DNA from: a virus
Virus record (IMG/VR): IMGVR_UViG_3300018080_000575
Span: 1-24,487 of that record
Direction: 5' to 3' (one strand)
Length of the DNA stretch: 24,487 nt
Every line of letters begins with the position of its first letter. Position 1 is the stretch's first letter. Shown here in pieces: positions 15,053 to 23,844 of the stretch. A model generated the notes under the pieces. The model saw nothing but the letters and a program-made list of their open reading frames with translations. It was not told where the DNA came from and did not search any database. The translations under genes and the position numbers were made by a program.

Positions 15053-16452
15053 TGGTAGATTTTACAGTTGAATTGTATTCTGGTCAATCTGCTACTAAAC
15101 GGATGACTATCACTAGAGATTCAAGAGTCAGCGGAAATATTAACTATTTTAATTTTATTAAATCCAATGACACTATGTATCAGACTGGTGTTGTTAAATT
15201 ATATAACATTAAAGAAGAGCCAGTAATAAATGATAAAGTCACAATTGATATTAATGGTACTAATAAATTCACTGGATATGTCAGAGCAGTTGATAGGGTA
15301 TTAGAAAAGAGTGATACTAGAGTAGTTCGTCTGATAGGCAAAACATATGATTTATGGAGAGAACCTATTGCTAGTGGCAATGCGGAATATGGCAATGATT
15401 ACACAAGTAACATAATTAAAGACATATTAGATACATATACAAGTATTGATACTACTCTTATGCCAACAGATTCAGGTCAGATTATTAGTGGTAAGAGAAC
15501 TTATCTATATTTCTCTGTTGGAGATGCAATAGAAACTGTATCTGAATATGATGATTATAGATTCTTTATAGATAAGGATGATAAGTTTCATTATTATAAG
15601 CCATCAACTAATCAAAAAACCATAACCGAAAGTAATCTTATAAAAGTAAAAGATATCAAAAAGAATGATAAGGATATATGGAATCATATCATTGTTGTTG
15701 GTTCTGGGAATATAGTTTCACAGGTTTCTAACCAAACAAGTATAGATACTTATGGTAAATACTTAAAGATAATTAGAGATTATAATATAAATAAAAGCGG
15801 AGATGCTACATCATTAGCTAATAAATATCTTACAGAATATGCTACTCCAGTCTATGAAGGAACTATATTAATAGATGGAGATGAAACTTTAGATTTAGAA
15901 CAAGAAGTTGAACTTAGTTTTACAAATTTAAATATAACTGGTAATCATGAAATAACTAGCTTAAAGCATAAATTTGACGAGATGGGATTTACAACAGAGT
16001 TAAGATTTGGAAGAGCACCATTTAATCCATCAATAGATGTTAAAAATTTAAATATTAGGATGGTAAAGTCTGAGAAAAAAATAACTGAAATTCAAGGAAC
16101 TAGCTATACTAGAAATTCAACAATGCCATCAGTTAATGTTACTATAAGTGCATTTCCTACATATTATGATGTTCCAGCTACGAATGACCAGTTGATTACA
16201 TTAGTACATCATATAAAATTAAGTGGTAATACTGGTTCATCGACTATAAAACATACATGTTGGGATGGGTCATCAGTGTATTACTTTAGTGGTCAGGTAC
16301 AATTAATTAATAATAATGCTGGTGTCATGGAAGAAAGACGTTCAATCACATTCTTAGCTAAAGCAGGTTCACGATGGCATATTAGTCGTTTAACTACAAG
16401 TGGTAATGTATCTACAAAAGCAACAATAGTTAATTTGACGGTGAATGGATAA
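15052..16452 (+). CDS. Baseplate hub/tail-tip protein
   Basis: The product is 466 residues, overlapping the tape-measure stop by one base. Residues about 1-100 contain beta strands ending in KFTGYVRAVDR and RVVRLIGKTYDLWREPI. Next comes IIKDILDTYTSIDTTL, then GDAIETVSEYDDYRFFIDKDDKFHYYKP (given in shortened form: GDAIETVSEYDDYRFF). This order (barrel, 'G.....I..IL', 'FY.D..G.l.F') is the pattern of gp27/gpD-type hub proteins at the tail tip. The last 110 residues (from about 350) form a separate beta-rich domain with Trp and Ser/Thr, perhaps sugar-binding. No peptidase motif was found. It lies right after the tape measure, the expected place. Confidence 0.65.
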   Translation: MVDFTVELYSGQSATKRMTITRDSRVSGNINYFNFIKSNDTMYQTGVVKLYNIKEEPVINDKVTIDINGTNKFTGYVRAVDRVLEKSDTRVVRLIGKTYDLWREPIASGNAEYGNDYTSNIIKDILDTYTSIDTTLMPTDSGQIISGKRTYLYFSVGDAIETVSEYDDYRFFIDKDDKFHYYKPSTNQKTITESNLIKVKDIKKNDKDIWNHIIVVGSGNIVSQVSNQTSIDTYGKYLKIIRDYNINKSGDATSLANKYLTEYATPVYEGTILIDGDETLDLEQEVELSFTNLNITGNHEITSLKHKFDEMGFTTELRFGRAPFNPSIDVKNLNIRMVKSEKKITEIQGTSYTRNSTMPSVNVTISAFPTYYDVPATNDQLITLVHHIKLSGNTGSSTIKHTCWDGSSVYYFSGQVQLINNNAGVMEERRSITFLAKAGSRWHISRLTTSGNVSTKATIVNLTVNG

Positions 16453-16661
16453 TGATAAGCAAGATTTGTACAAAGTGCAAAAAAGAATATCCAGCAACAG
16501 TGGAATATTTCTCAAAACATCCAGAAACAAAAGATGGTCTTAAATCGCACTGTAAGTATTGTAGGAGAAGGGCACAAAAAGAATATTATAATGAAAATAT
16601 AAAACATAGATTTATGGTAAATCAAATTGTAGAACAAGTATATCATAATAGTGGTGATTAA
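16452..16661 (+). CDS. Small zinc-finger protein
   Basis: The product is 69 residues and overlaps the hub stop by one base (TAATG). C6/C9 (CTKC) and C34/C37 (CKYC) make a four-Cys zinc site, followed by a basic helix RRRAQKEYYNENIKHR. The spacer YPATVEYFSKHPETKDGL followed by KSHC is the form seen in many small phage zinc proteins and in the recognition part of some HNH proteins, but no HNH catalytic residues are present. DNA or RNA binding is likely from the basic helix, though its position among tail genes is odd for that. It overlaps the next gene by 11 bases. Confidence 0.75.
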   Translation: MISKICTKCKKEYPATVEYFSKHPETKDGLKSHCKYCRRRAQKEYYNENIKHRFMVNQIVEQVYHNSGD

Positions 16662-17055
16662 AATTTCTCATACTAAAGCTCTAAATATATATTACAGTGG
16701 TCAGGTTGTTTCTGGTAATACAAATTATATTACTGTAAAGTGTTCTGATTGGACTGATGATAAGTGGACTGTATCTTTAACTTTGGTTATGAATACATCT
16801 GATAGAAATACATTATTTGATAATATAACTCCAGGTGCATATAGGCAATTATTTGAAGTATTAGCAGATAAGTATTTTGCAGATACAACATTCACATCTG
16901 GCAATACATTAATACTTAATCCTGTATCTGGAAGTAAACTACATAATATGTATGATGATACAACTATAGCTGTTAAATCTATAGATGATTATCCCACAGG
17001 TAGTAAGAATCCTAATGATATCTGGGGAGTTAAATTAGTAGGAGTGAAGTTATAA
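16651..17055 (+). CDS. Small tail protein sharing a domain with the protein encoded from 23844
   Basis: The product is 134 residues from GTG 16651 or GTG 16654. No ATG is available near the start, and it overlaps the previous gene. It is predicted to be beta-rich. Residues 29-92 (VKCSDW, then LFDNITPG, FEVLAD and DTTFTSGNTLILNPV) align without gaps with residues 108-173 of the partial protein at the window end, with 25 of 64 positions identical by direct count. The match continues weakly to the C-terminus. The pair therefore forms a small paralogous family on both sides of the giant adhesin gene. A role as tail-fibre base or adaptor is inferred from position. Confidence 0.75.
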   Translation: MVIKISHTKALNIYYSGQVVSGNTNYITVKCSDWTDDKWTVSLTLVMNTSDRNTLFDNITPGAYRQLFEVLADKYFADTTFTSGNTLILNPVSGSKLHNMYDDTTIAVKSIDDYPTGSKNPNDIWGVKLVGVKL

Positions 17056-17201
17056 TGAGTAAAAAATGTTGTGGAAAAGAAATGGATGAATACTATTCAG
17101 TTTTTATTTGTCATGATTGTGGTAAACAAAAGTGGAAGAAGTTTGCTATAGATTATGCTAAGGATTTACAGAAACATATGAATAAGCCTGAAACTAAGTA
17201 A
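17055..17201 (+). CDS. Tiny zinc-ribbon protein, 48 residues
   Basis: ATG 17055 overlaps the previous stop (TAATG), with GGAGTGAAG upstream as ribosome-binding site. The protein has C5, C6, C19 and C22: KKCCGKEMDEYY, then FICHDCGKQKWKKF. The GK after each Cys pair is the knuckle form of a zinc ribbon. The C-terminus is a short basic helix ending NKPETK. It is the last gene of the run that starts at 9638. Function is unknown; small zinc ribbons of this type are common in viral genomes and may bind nucleic acid or a partner protein. Confidence 0.75.
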   Translation: MSKKCCGKEMDEYYSVFICHDCGKQKWKKFAIDYAKDLQKHMNKPETK

Positions 17202-17207
17202 GGCTGG

Positions 17208-17256
17208 TATATTTACATTCATGAGACTTAAAACTTCTCAGAATGGCTTAAAATCA
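17208..17256 (+). promoter_or_regulatory. Putative promoter/control region before the giant adhesin (copy 3 of 3)
   Basis: TATATTTA at 17208-17215 is a possible TATA box. AGACTTA (17224-17230, continuing AAA) and TGGCTTAAAA (17244-17253) follow as two similar CTTAAAA-type direct repeats 20 bases apart. The start codon at 17278 has GAGG at 17264-17267. This is the tightest copy of the three. Confidence 0.4.
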
Positions 17257-17277
17257 ATATTATGAGGTTTAAAGAAA

Positions 17278-20200
17278 ATGTGGTTAGTAGTAGGATTAGT
17301 AGCATTCCTAGTATCTATTCTATTTGTAGGATGGGTATTTCAGGAAGAGATTAAGAAAGCATGGAAGAATAACAAAAAGAAAATCGTAGCTGTAGCTATG
17401 GCTTCCTCTGCTGCATCAGGTGGCTTAATGATGCTTCCAGATAGTGCATTAGAGGATATGGAGATGACTCTTATAGATTCATTAGATGTCTATGAGAAGT
17501 TTGGTTTTGATGTGGACAAAATAGAAAAACCGTATATATATGAGAAAGAAATATTATGCGAAGGACATATGCCTTTTGTTGTACAACTAAATTTATCGTC
17601 TGATATATATATGGATAAAGCAGATTCTAGTAATTTACTTAGAACTACCCAAGATTATGATAAAGTCTCTTTTAAAAATAAATTACTTATTGATGATTTT
17701 GAATATAAAATATTAGTAAAGAAGGATTATTCGTATGACATTCCAGTATATGAAGAGGTAGAGAAAAAAATATCTATATTTAATAATACTACCCAGAAAT
17801 CAGAATTTATACTAAAAACAGAAGAGATTGTTACTGACTACGAAACAATTGAAGATTACAAATATGTTTGGGAAGATTTATCTAGCTATGAACAATTATT
17901 AAAATCTAAAAATGCATTAGTAATTGATATTGTTGGATATACTAAAGCTCAAATTGGTAAACGTAAAGTAGATATTATTCCAACACTTAGTTTTGAAAAA
18001 CAAGCTAAAACATTCCCACAGTATGCGTGGTGGAATTCAAACTGGTTATTTTATAAATCTATTACATGGGATACTTCACAAATTCCAAGTGAATTACATA
18101 ATGTACCTATCCTCATTAATATTACTGACACAGATTTAAGAGATAATGCTCAAGCTGATGGTGGAGATATTGCATTTGTTTCACACAACAATTTAACACA
18201 ATATTACCATGAAATTGAAGAATATGATTCTACAACTGGATATTTAGCTGCATGGGTCAACGTCACATCGATAAATACAACCATACCAATTATTGGAATG
18301 TATTATGGGAATGCAGGTGCAGCAGACCAATGGGATGCAGCAAATACATGGAATGATAACTATTCTTGTGTATTACATATGAACCAAGACCCAACAGGTG
18401 GTGCTGATACATTTACTGATAGTACAGGAAGTGGTAATGATGGTACTCCTGTAAACTTAGATGCTGCTGATTCAATTACTGGTATTGCATCTAATTGTAT
18501 TAACTTTGATGGTGGTGGAGAAAGATTATCTCTTGATTCAAGTGCTGCTACATTCGGTACTTATGATAAAGGAACTTTTGAATGTTGGGGATTACCTGAT
18601 GCTGATTCAGGTTATTATTATACTTTAAATGATTATGATGATGCAGCAGATTATATATATCATGCCATTCGTGCATCTAATGATTATGTTACTGCTGATA
18701 TAGGTGATGGGGGGAGTTGGCGATTTGATGGTGATACAGATGTTGCTACTGGAAAGTTTGTACATGTTGTAGGTGGTAGTTATGGAAATGGTGTTGGTAA
18801 TAATTTCCTTTATACTGATGGATTGGAAAATTCACTAACATTTTTACAAGGTTCTAATGATGGTACTCATTGGGATGATACAGATGGTGGAGAGGATACA
18901 TTTTCATTAGGTGGATTATATCGTGCTTCACCAATTTGGAGTACAATTACAATTGATGAGTTTAGGGTATCCACAACTGTTAGAAGTGCTGATTATTATT
19001 TATTACTATACAATAATGGGGCTAATGCAAGTGATGGGGGATTTTACACTTTAGGTTATGAGATAGGATTTGGTTTCACAAATGAAAGTCCAACAGATGA
19101 TAGTACAAATCAACAAATAATACCTAGAGTAAGTATAGACGTTGAAGAAAGTACAGGAGCATCATTTGATTTAACATTCGCATCTAACTATTCTGGTTCA
19201 TGGACAAACTATCAAACAAATACATCATGTTCTAACGGAACATATACTTGGGACTTTACAGGTGCAAATGTTTGTTTACAATCATATTGGTGGAAAGTAT
19301 ATAAAGATAACGGTACAGATAATGTTACAAGTAGAATATATAAATTTACAACTGGACCTGCTCCATCAGTACAAGAGTTAATAAGTCCACAAAATGAAAG
19401 TATATGGATAGATTTTAGTCCAACATGCACAGTAAATGTAACTGCTAACCCATATTTTGATAGTGTAAATGTTTCCTTTTCATCTAATTATTCAGGAAGT
19501 TGGATAACATATAAGACAGATACATATGTTACAGTAGATACAACATCTAGTTGGGACTTTACAGGTGCAAGTGACGGATTAACTACATATTGGTGGAAAG
19601 TAATAACATCTAATGGAACATATTCAAATACATATATTTATCACTTTACAACAAAAGAAGATATAAGTGATTGGCAATATTACAAACAATTTGATATATG
19701 TGATGGAAATAATTCTAATTATAACTTATTAATAAATGTAACTAATAGTAGTGGTGGCGATATTAATTGTGAAAGTCATGCTCAAGCTGATTTCGATGAT
19801 ATTAGATTTTATAGAGATGATACAACATCTAATTTGTCATACTATATTAGTGAAGTTTCAAATAGTAACTATGCTATATTTATAGTTACTTTGCCTACAG
19901 ATATAACAGTTAATGATACATTAAGAATTTATTATGGATATGTTGGCACAGGAAATATTAGTGAAGACGACAGAATCTATGAAGGTACACTGTTACATAG
20001 TGATGATTTTTCTACTGACCCAAGTTTATCTGGTAGTGGACAGGATTGGTATATAGGTATTAATGGGACTAATAGCACAACAGGATTAAATTGGATATTT
20101 GATTATGAACAATTAGATGGAACATATAATTCATTTGGTCCTTATGGCAAATTATACCTTCAAAATACCACTGAGAGTGATGATACAGGATTATATTTAC

Positions 20201-23200
20201 ATGATGACTTAGATACAGATGGTAGTGAAGGTTGGTCATTTGGAGATACTGGTGGGAGTGAAACATCCACATGGAAGGGTTATTACCAAGATGAATGGTA
20301 TACAATTCAAGCTAAATCATCAGGCATTGGAACTGCACAAGGTGAATGGTTTCATGCAAATTCTACAGGAGAGAATTATACAACTGGTGGCACATTTAAT
20401 GTAGTGAGTCATAATGTATTTGACCGTATTCACTTCCATTTAGATGATTCTGGTGGTGGTTTTTCTTTGGTAACTGGAGAATGGGACAATACAAATGAGG
20501 ATATTCATTTCCGTTGGGAACGAACTGATTTATCTTTATATCAAGAATATAGATTTGATAATCTATATGTTTATGATATATTAACAACGTATGTATGTAA
20601 TGTACAAAATGAGATAAATACTAAAACTCCAAATTTAGATTCTCCCTCTCCAGCAAATAATTCAATAGGTGCATCAATAGACACAGATTTAGGAGTTTCT
20701 ATTACACACCCCCTAGGCATATCTAACGATATAGAATATAGAACAAATGCATCTGGAAGTTGGGAAACTATTGATACAGCTACTAATATCGTTAATGGTA
20801 GTTCATCAATAACAACATCTGGTTACTTCACTGAATATAATACTAAGTATTGGTGGAGTGCCAATGCAAGTGATGTTGACGGATATTGGGATAATGAAAC
20901 TTATAATTTTATTACAGAGTTCAATACAACTGGATACAATTATAATGAAATAATTACAATTGACTCAACTTATGTAGATGCAGATATTACTGATTTTGTA
21001 GTACCAGTAGAAATAAATCATACGATATCACAGTATTGCGATAGCGGCAATTCTATCCTATTTACAACATCATCAGGAGGATTACTTTATCATGATTTAG
21101 AATTCTTTAGTGATAATGTACCATCATATTGTCATGTTAGAATCCCTGCATCAGAAACAATTACATCAGCTAGTGATTATACATTTAAATTATATTTTAA
21201 TAATAGTAATGCAGTATCAACTGCAAATGCAACTGAAGTTTGGGAGAATTATGAGATGGTTTATCATTTCTCTGAAGCATCAGGAGATATTATTGATAAA
21301 ACAGGCAATACATACAATGCTACTGTTGCTTACAATCCAACATATAGAGCAGGAGGACAATTTGGTTATTCTATGGACTTTGATGGTTCTGAAGACTTTT
21401 GTGCAATACAAAATAAATCATACTCATCTACAACACTATCAGATATGTTAGTTCTTGCCATAGTTAAAAGTGAAACTACATTTACTGGAACTGTAAGAGA
21501 GGTATTTTCATTTGATGAAAGTGATTACTATAGTATATCTACAGACAGTGATAGTGAACATCCTATATGGACTACAGAAAATGATGCATTGGAGGGAGAT
21601 GAAGACGTTACAAATAATACATGGGTAACATTAACAGGTGTATTTAATTCAGGAACGAGATATTTGTATATTAATGAATATCAAAATCAAAGTGATGTTG
21701 TTGCAAATACATTTGGTAGTGGTAATACAAGATATGGCTTTATTGCAGAGGGGTCTGATGCAACATCGTTTAATGGAACTATAAGTAACACTCCATTTAA
21801 TGGTAAGATTGATGAGATTATAGTTAGAGAATCAATTCCATCTGAATTGGATGCTTGGGTGAAACTTAAACATAATCTTTATAATGGTAATGCAATCTCT
21901 GGTGTGGATAATACATGGGGAGAGCCAGTATTGAATAGTGCTTCTCCATCAAACGGTACAACATGTGTAGAATATGCAGTTGATATTACTGTTGATATAT
22001 CTGACCCAGATAATGAGAATATGGATGTTCATATATTTTCAAACTACACAGATGCAGAATGGATAGAAGTTGCAACAATAAATGATGTAACAGATGGCGA
22101 ATATACTGCTACTGACATAACAGAATTTAGTAATTCTGATACAAAATACTGGTATGCAGTCAATGTTAGTGATGCAACTGGAAATTCATTAAATGAGACT
22201 AGATATTTTACTACAGCAGATAATCAAGCAGTTAACACATATTATCCTAGTAATACTTCAACTGACATAGATTATTTACCTACATTATTCTTTAATGTAA
22301 CATCGACTTGTGATGTGGATGCTAGTGTTAGTTTTTATGAAAATACAACAGGAAGTTGGGTATTGATAGAAACTGATACTGGAATTAACTCTGGTAATGG
22401 AGCAAGTTGTACATACGATGAGGTATTAGAAGGAGATACTATGTATTGGTGGAAAGTTGTTGTTGATAATGGGTATGATGATACTACAACTTATATTTAT
22501 CATTTCACAACTACAGCAAATCCAACTGCTGAAGTTAGTTATCCAACACATCAAACAATGGATGTAGAAAAATCCCCGACAGTATCAGTGTGGGCTAATG
22601 AATCTGATGGGAGGGATTTAAAAGTTACATTTTATAGATGGACAGGTGCAAGTTATTCACAATCCCAAGTAAATGATTCTGTTTCAAGTGGCACATTAGT
22701 AGAATGGATTTACGCAGAAGCCAATACAGCAGATACATTATATAACTGGTCAGTAAAGGTACAAGCATATGAGGATACTACATTGTGTGGATATATACAA
22801 GTATATAAAGAATTTACAACTGCTGAAGCTCCTGTAATTGATAGTTATGTTCCTTCTGATGGAACATGGTATTGGAGTGTAAAGCCAGTATATTTCAATG
22901 TAACAATTTCTGACCCTAGTGGTTTAACAATGGATATTGAATTACATAATGGTAGTGGCTTTACAGATTTATTCAACTCATCATCTAGTGTTAGTAATGG
23001 AACAGTTAGTCATACAAATAATACTTGGGTAGATGACTATGACACAATACATTGGTCAATATCTGTTGTAAATTCGAAAGGATTTTATACTAATGATACA
23101 ACTCCATATTTCTATAGGGGAAGAGCAGCGAGTGCATTATTTACATCAACTAACTTACCTGTAACAAATACTCCAGTTAGTTTTACAGATTCGTCAACAA

Positions 23201-23844
23201 ATGCTACATCATGGGATTGGGACTTTGGTGATGCAAACACATCAACTAATCAAAATCCTAATAATAATTATAGTTATATGGGAAATTATACAGTAAATTT
23301 AACTATTAATGATGGGGAAACATATTGGCAAACTGTATATTATGAAACTTATATTTATATAGGATATAACCAAACAATAAGTAGTGGAGAAGATTACTTT
23401 ATTTGGATGGGAAATACATCCACAATTACAGATATTAATACAACTATCGGAACTTCTAATTATACTTATTATTGGGATGGAAGTACATGGAATAATACAG
23501 GAACACTTTCAGTTCCACAGTTTAGTGTACTTAAGAAAAATAATTCATGGACTGCATCATTTAGAACTCCTGCTAATCACACAGTAGATTATTCTGCTAA
23601 AAGAAATGTATCACTCAGTACAGGATGGAATGTTGAAGTATGGACTAATAATACTGCATCTACAACGAAAAGTATTTCAACTGGAATTCCACAATCAGTT
23701 CCAGAATTTGTATCATATTGGGATGGTTCAGCATGGGTAAATTATATTGCAACTAAATCACCTGATAGCTATAGTAGAACTGTTAATTTATATGATATCA
23801 TCATTATTGCTATGGATGATAGTGACCATTGGGTGGAGATATAA
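17278..23844 (+). CDS. Giant membrane-anchored adhesin/receptor-binding protein with DUF2341, LamG-like, Fn3/Ig-like and PKD domains
   Basis: The product is 2188 residues. Residues 1-21 are a hydrophobic helix followed by a Lys-rich stretch and a second hydrophobic segment (about 37-54), so it has a signal anchor or signal peptide. About 60-245 is an unrecognised N-terminal region. DUF2341-like domains lie at about 250-365 (starting WWNSNWLFYKSI), 798-905 and 1218-1328; LamG-like domains follow the first and third. Seven Fn3/Ig-like repeats with YWWKV or similar strands lie at about 596-795, 1115-1215 and 1548-1945. A PKD domain (SWDWDFGDA) covers about 1948-2022. The last 165 residues repeat YYWDGSTWNN/SYWDGSAWVNY. 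Dozens of N-x-S/T sites suggest glycosylation. The domains typically bind glycans or surface layers, so a host-binding role fits. Confidence 0.85.
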   Translation: MWLVVGLVAFLVSILFVGWVFQEEIKKAWKNNKKKIVAVAMASSAASGGLMMLPDSALEDMEMTLIDSLDVYEKFGFDVDKIEKPYIYEKEILCEGHMPFVVQLNLSSDIYMDKADSSNLLRTTQDYDKVSFKNKLLIDDFEYKILVKKDYSYDIPVYEEVEKKISIFNNTTQKSEFILKTEEIVTDYETIEDYKYVWEDLSSYEQLLKSKNALVIDIVGYTKAQIGKRKVDIIPTLSFEKQAKTFPQYAWWNSNWLFYKSITWDTSQIPSELHNVPILINITDTDLRDNAQADGGDIAFVSHNNLTQYYHEIEEYDSTTGYLAAWVNVTSINTTIPIIGMYYGNAGAADQWDAANTWNDNYSCVLHMNQDPTGGADTFTDSTGSGNDGTPVNLDAADSITGIASNCINFDGGGERLSLDSSAATFGTYDKGTFECWGLPDADSGYYYTLNDYDDAADYIYHAIRASNDYVTADIGDGGSWRFDGDTDVATGKFVHVVGGSYGNGVGNNFLYTDGLENSLTFLQGSNDGTHWDDTDGGEDTFSLGGLYRASPIWSTITIDEFRVSTTVRSADYYLLLYNNGANASDGGFYTLGYEIGFGFTNESPTDDSTNQQIIPRVSIDVEESTGASFDLTFASNYSGSWTNYQTNTSCSNGTYTWDFTGANVCLQSYWWKVYKDNGTDNVTSRIYKFTTGPAPSVQELISPQNESIWIDFSPTCTVNVTANPYFDSVNVSFSSNYSGSWITYKTDTYVTVDTTSSWDFTGASDGLTTYWWKVITSNGTYSNTYIYHFTTKEDISDWQYYKQFDICDGNNSNYNLLINVTNSSGGDINCESHAQADFDDIRFYRDDTTSNLSYYISEVSNSNYAIFIVTLPTDITVNDTLRIYYGYVGTGNISEDDRIYEGTLLHSDDFSTDPSLSGSGQDWYIGINGTNSTTGLNWIFDYEQLDGTYNSFGPYGKLYLQNTTESDDTGLYLHDDLDTDGSEGWSFGDTGGSETSTWKGYYQDEWYTIQAKSSGIGTAQGEWFHANSTGENYTTGGTFNVVSHNVFDRIHFHLDDSGGGFSLVTGEWDNTNEDIHFRWERTDLSLYQEYRFDNLYVYDILTTYVCNVQNEINTKTPNLDSPSPANNSIGASIDTDLGVSITHPLGISNDIEYRTNASGSWETIDTATNIVNGSSSITTSGYFTEYNTKYWWSANASDVDGYWDNETYNFITEFNTTGYNYNEIITIDSTYVDADITDFVVPVEINHTISQYCDSGNSILFTTSSGGLLYHDLEFFSDNVPSYCHVRIPASETITSASDYTFKLYFNNSNAVSTANATEVWENYEMVYHFSEASGDIIDKTGNTYNATVAYNPTYRAGGQFGYSMDFDGSEDFCAIQNKSYSSTTLSDMLVLAIVKSETTFTGTVREVFSFDESDYYSISTDSDSEHPIWTTENDALEGDEDVTNNTWVTLTGVFNSGTRYLYINEYQNQSDVVANTFGSGNTRYGFIAEGSDATSFNGTISNTPFNGKIDEIIVRESIPSELDAWVKLKHNLYNGNAISGVDNTWGEPVLNSASPSNGTTCVEYAVDITVDISDPDNENMDVHIFSNYTDAEWIEVATINDVTDGEYTATDITEFSNSDTKYWYAVNVSDATGNSLNETRYFTTADNQAVNTYYPSNTSTDIDYLPTLFFNVTSTCDVDASVSFYENTTGSWVLIETDTGINSGNGASCTYDEVLEGDTMYWWKVVVDNGYDDTTTYIYHFTTTANPTAEVSYPTHQTMDVEKSPTVSVWANESDGRDLKVTFYRWTGASYSQSQVNDSVSSGTLVEWIYAEANTADTLYNWSVKVQAYEDTTLCGYIQVYKEFTTAEAPVIDSYVPSDGTWYWSVKPVYFNVTISDPSGLTMDIELHNGSGFTDLFNSSSSVSNGTVSHTNNTWVDDYDTIHWSISVVNSKGFYTNDTTPYFYRGRAASALFTSTNLPVTNTPVSFTDSSTNATSWDWDFGDANTSTNQNPNNNYSYMGNYTVNLTINDGETYWQTVYYETYIYIGYNQTISSGEDYFIWMGNTSTITDINTTIGTSNYTYYWDGSTWNNTGTLSVPQFSVLKKNNSWTASFRTPANHTVDYSAKRNVSLSTGWNVEVWTNNTASTTKSISTGIPQSVPEFVSYWDGSAWVNYIATKSPDSYSRTVNLYDIIIIAMDDSDHWVEI
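19070..19675 (+). repeat. Tandem 303-base repeat encoding Fn3/Ig-like domains
   Basis: Two units of 303 bases (101 codons) lie within the adhesin gene; their outer limits are approximate. Two landmarks show the period: TTGGGACTTTACAGGTGCAA at 19248-19267 and 19551-19570, and TATTGGTGGAAAGT at 19285-19298 and 19588-19601. The DNA-level identity implies a recent duplication. TATTGGTGGAAAGT also recurs once more at 22444-22457 in another domain. Confidence 0.75.

Noticed and set aside
21110-21451. Open frame of 113 codons on the plus strand in another frame of the adhesin
   Set aside because: It is His/Ile/Leu-rich nonsense from shifted reading of a beta-rich gene, with no ribosome-binding site.
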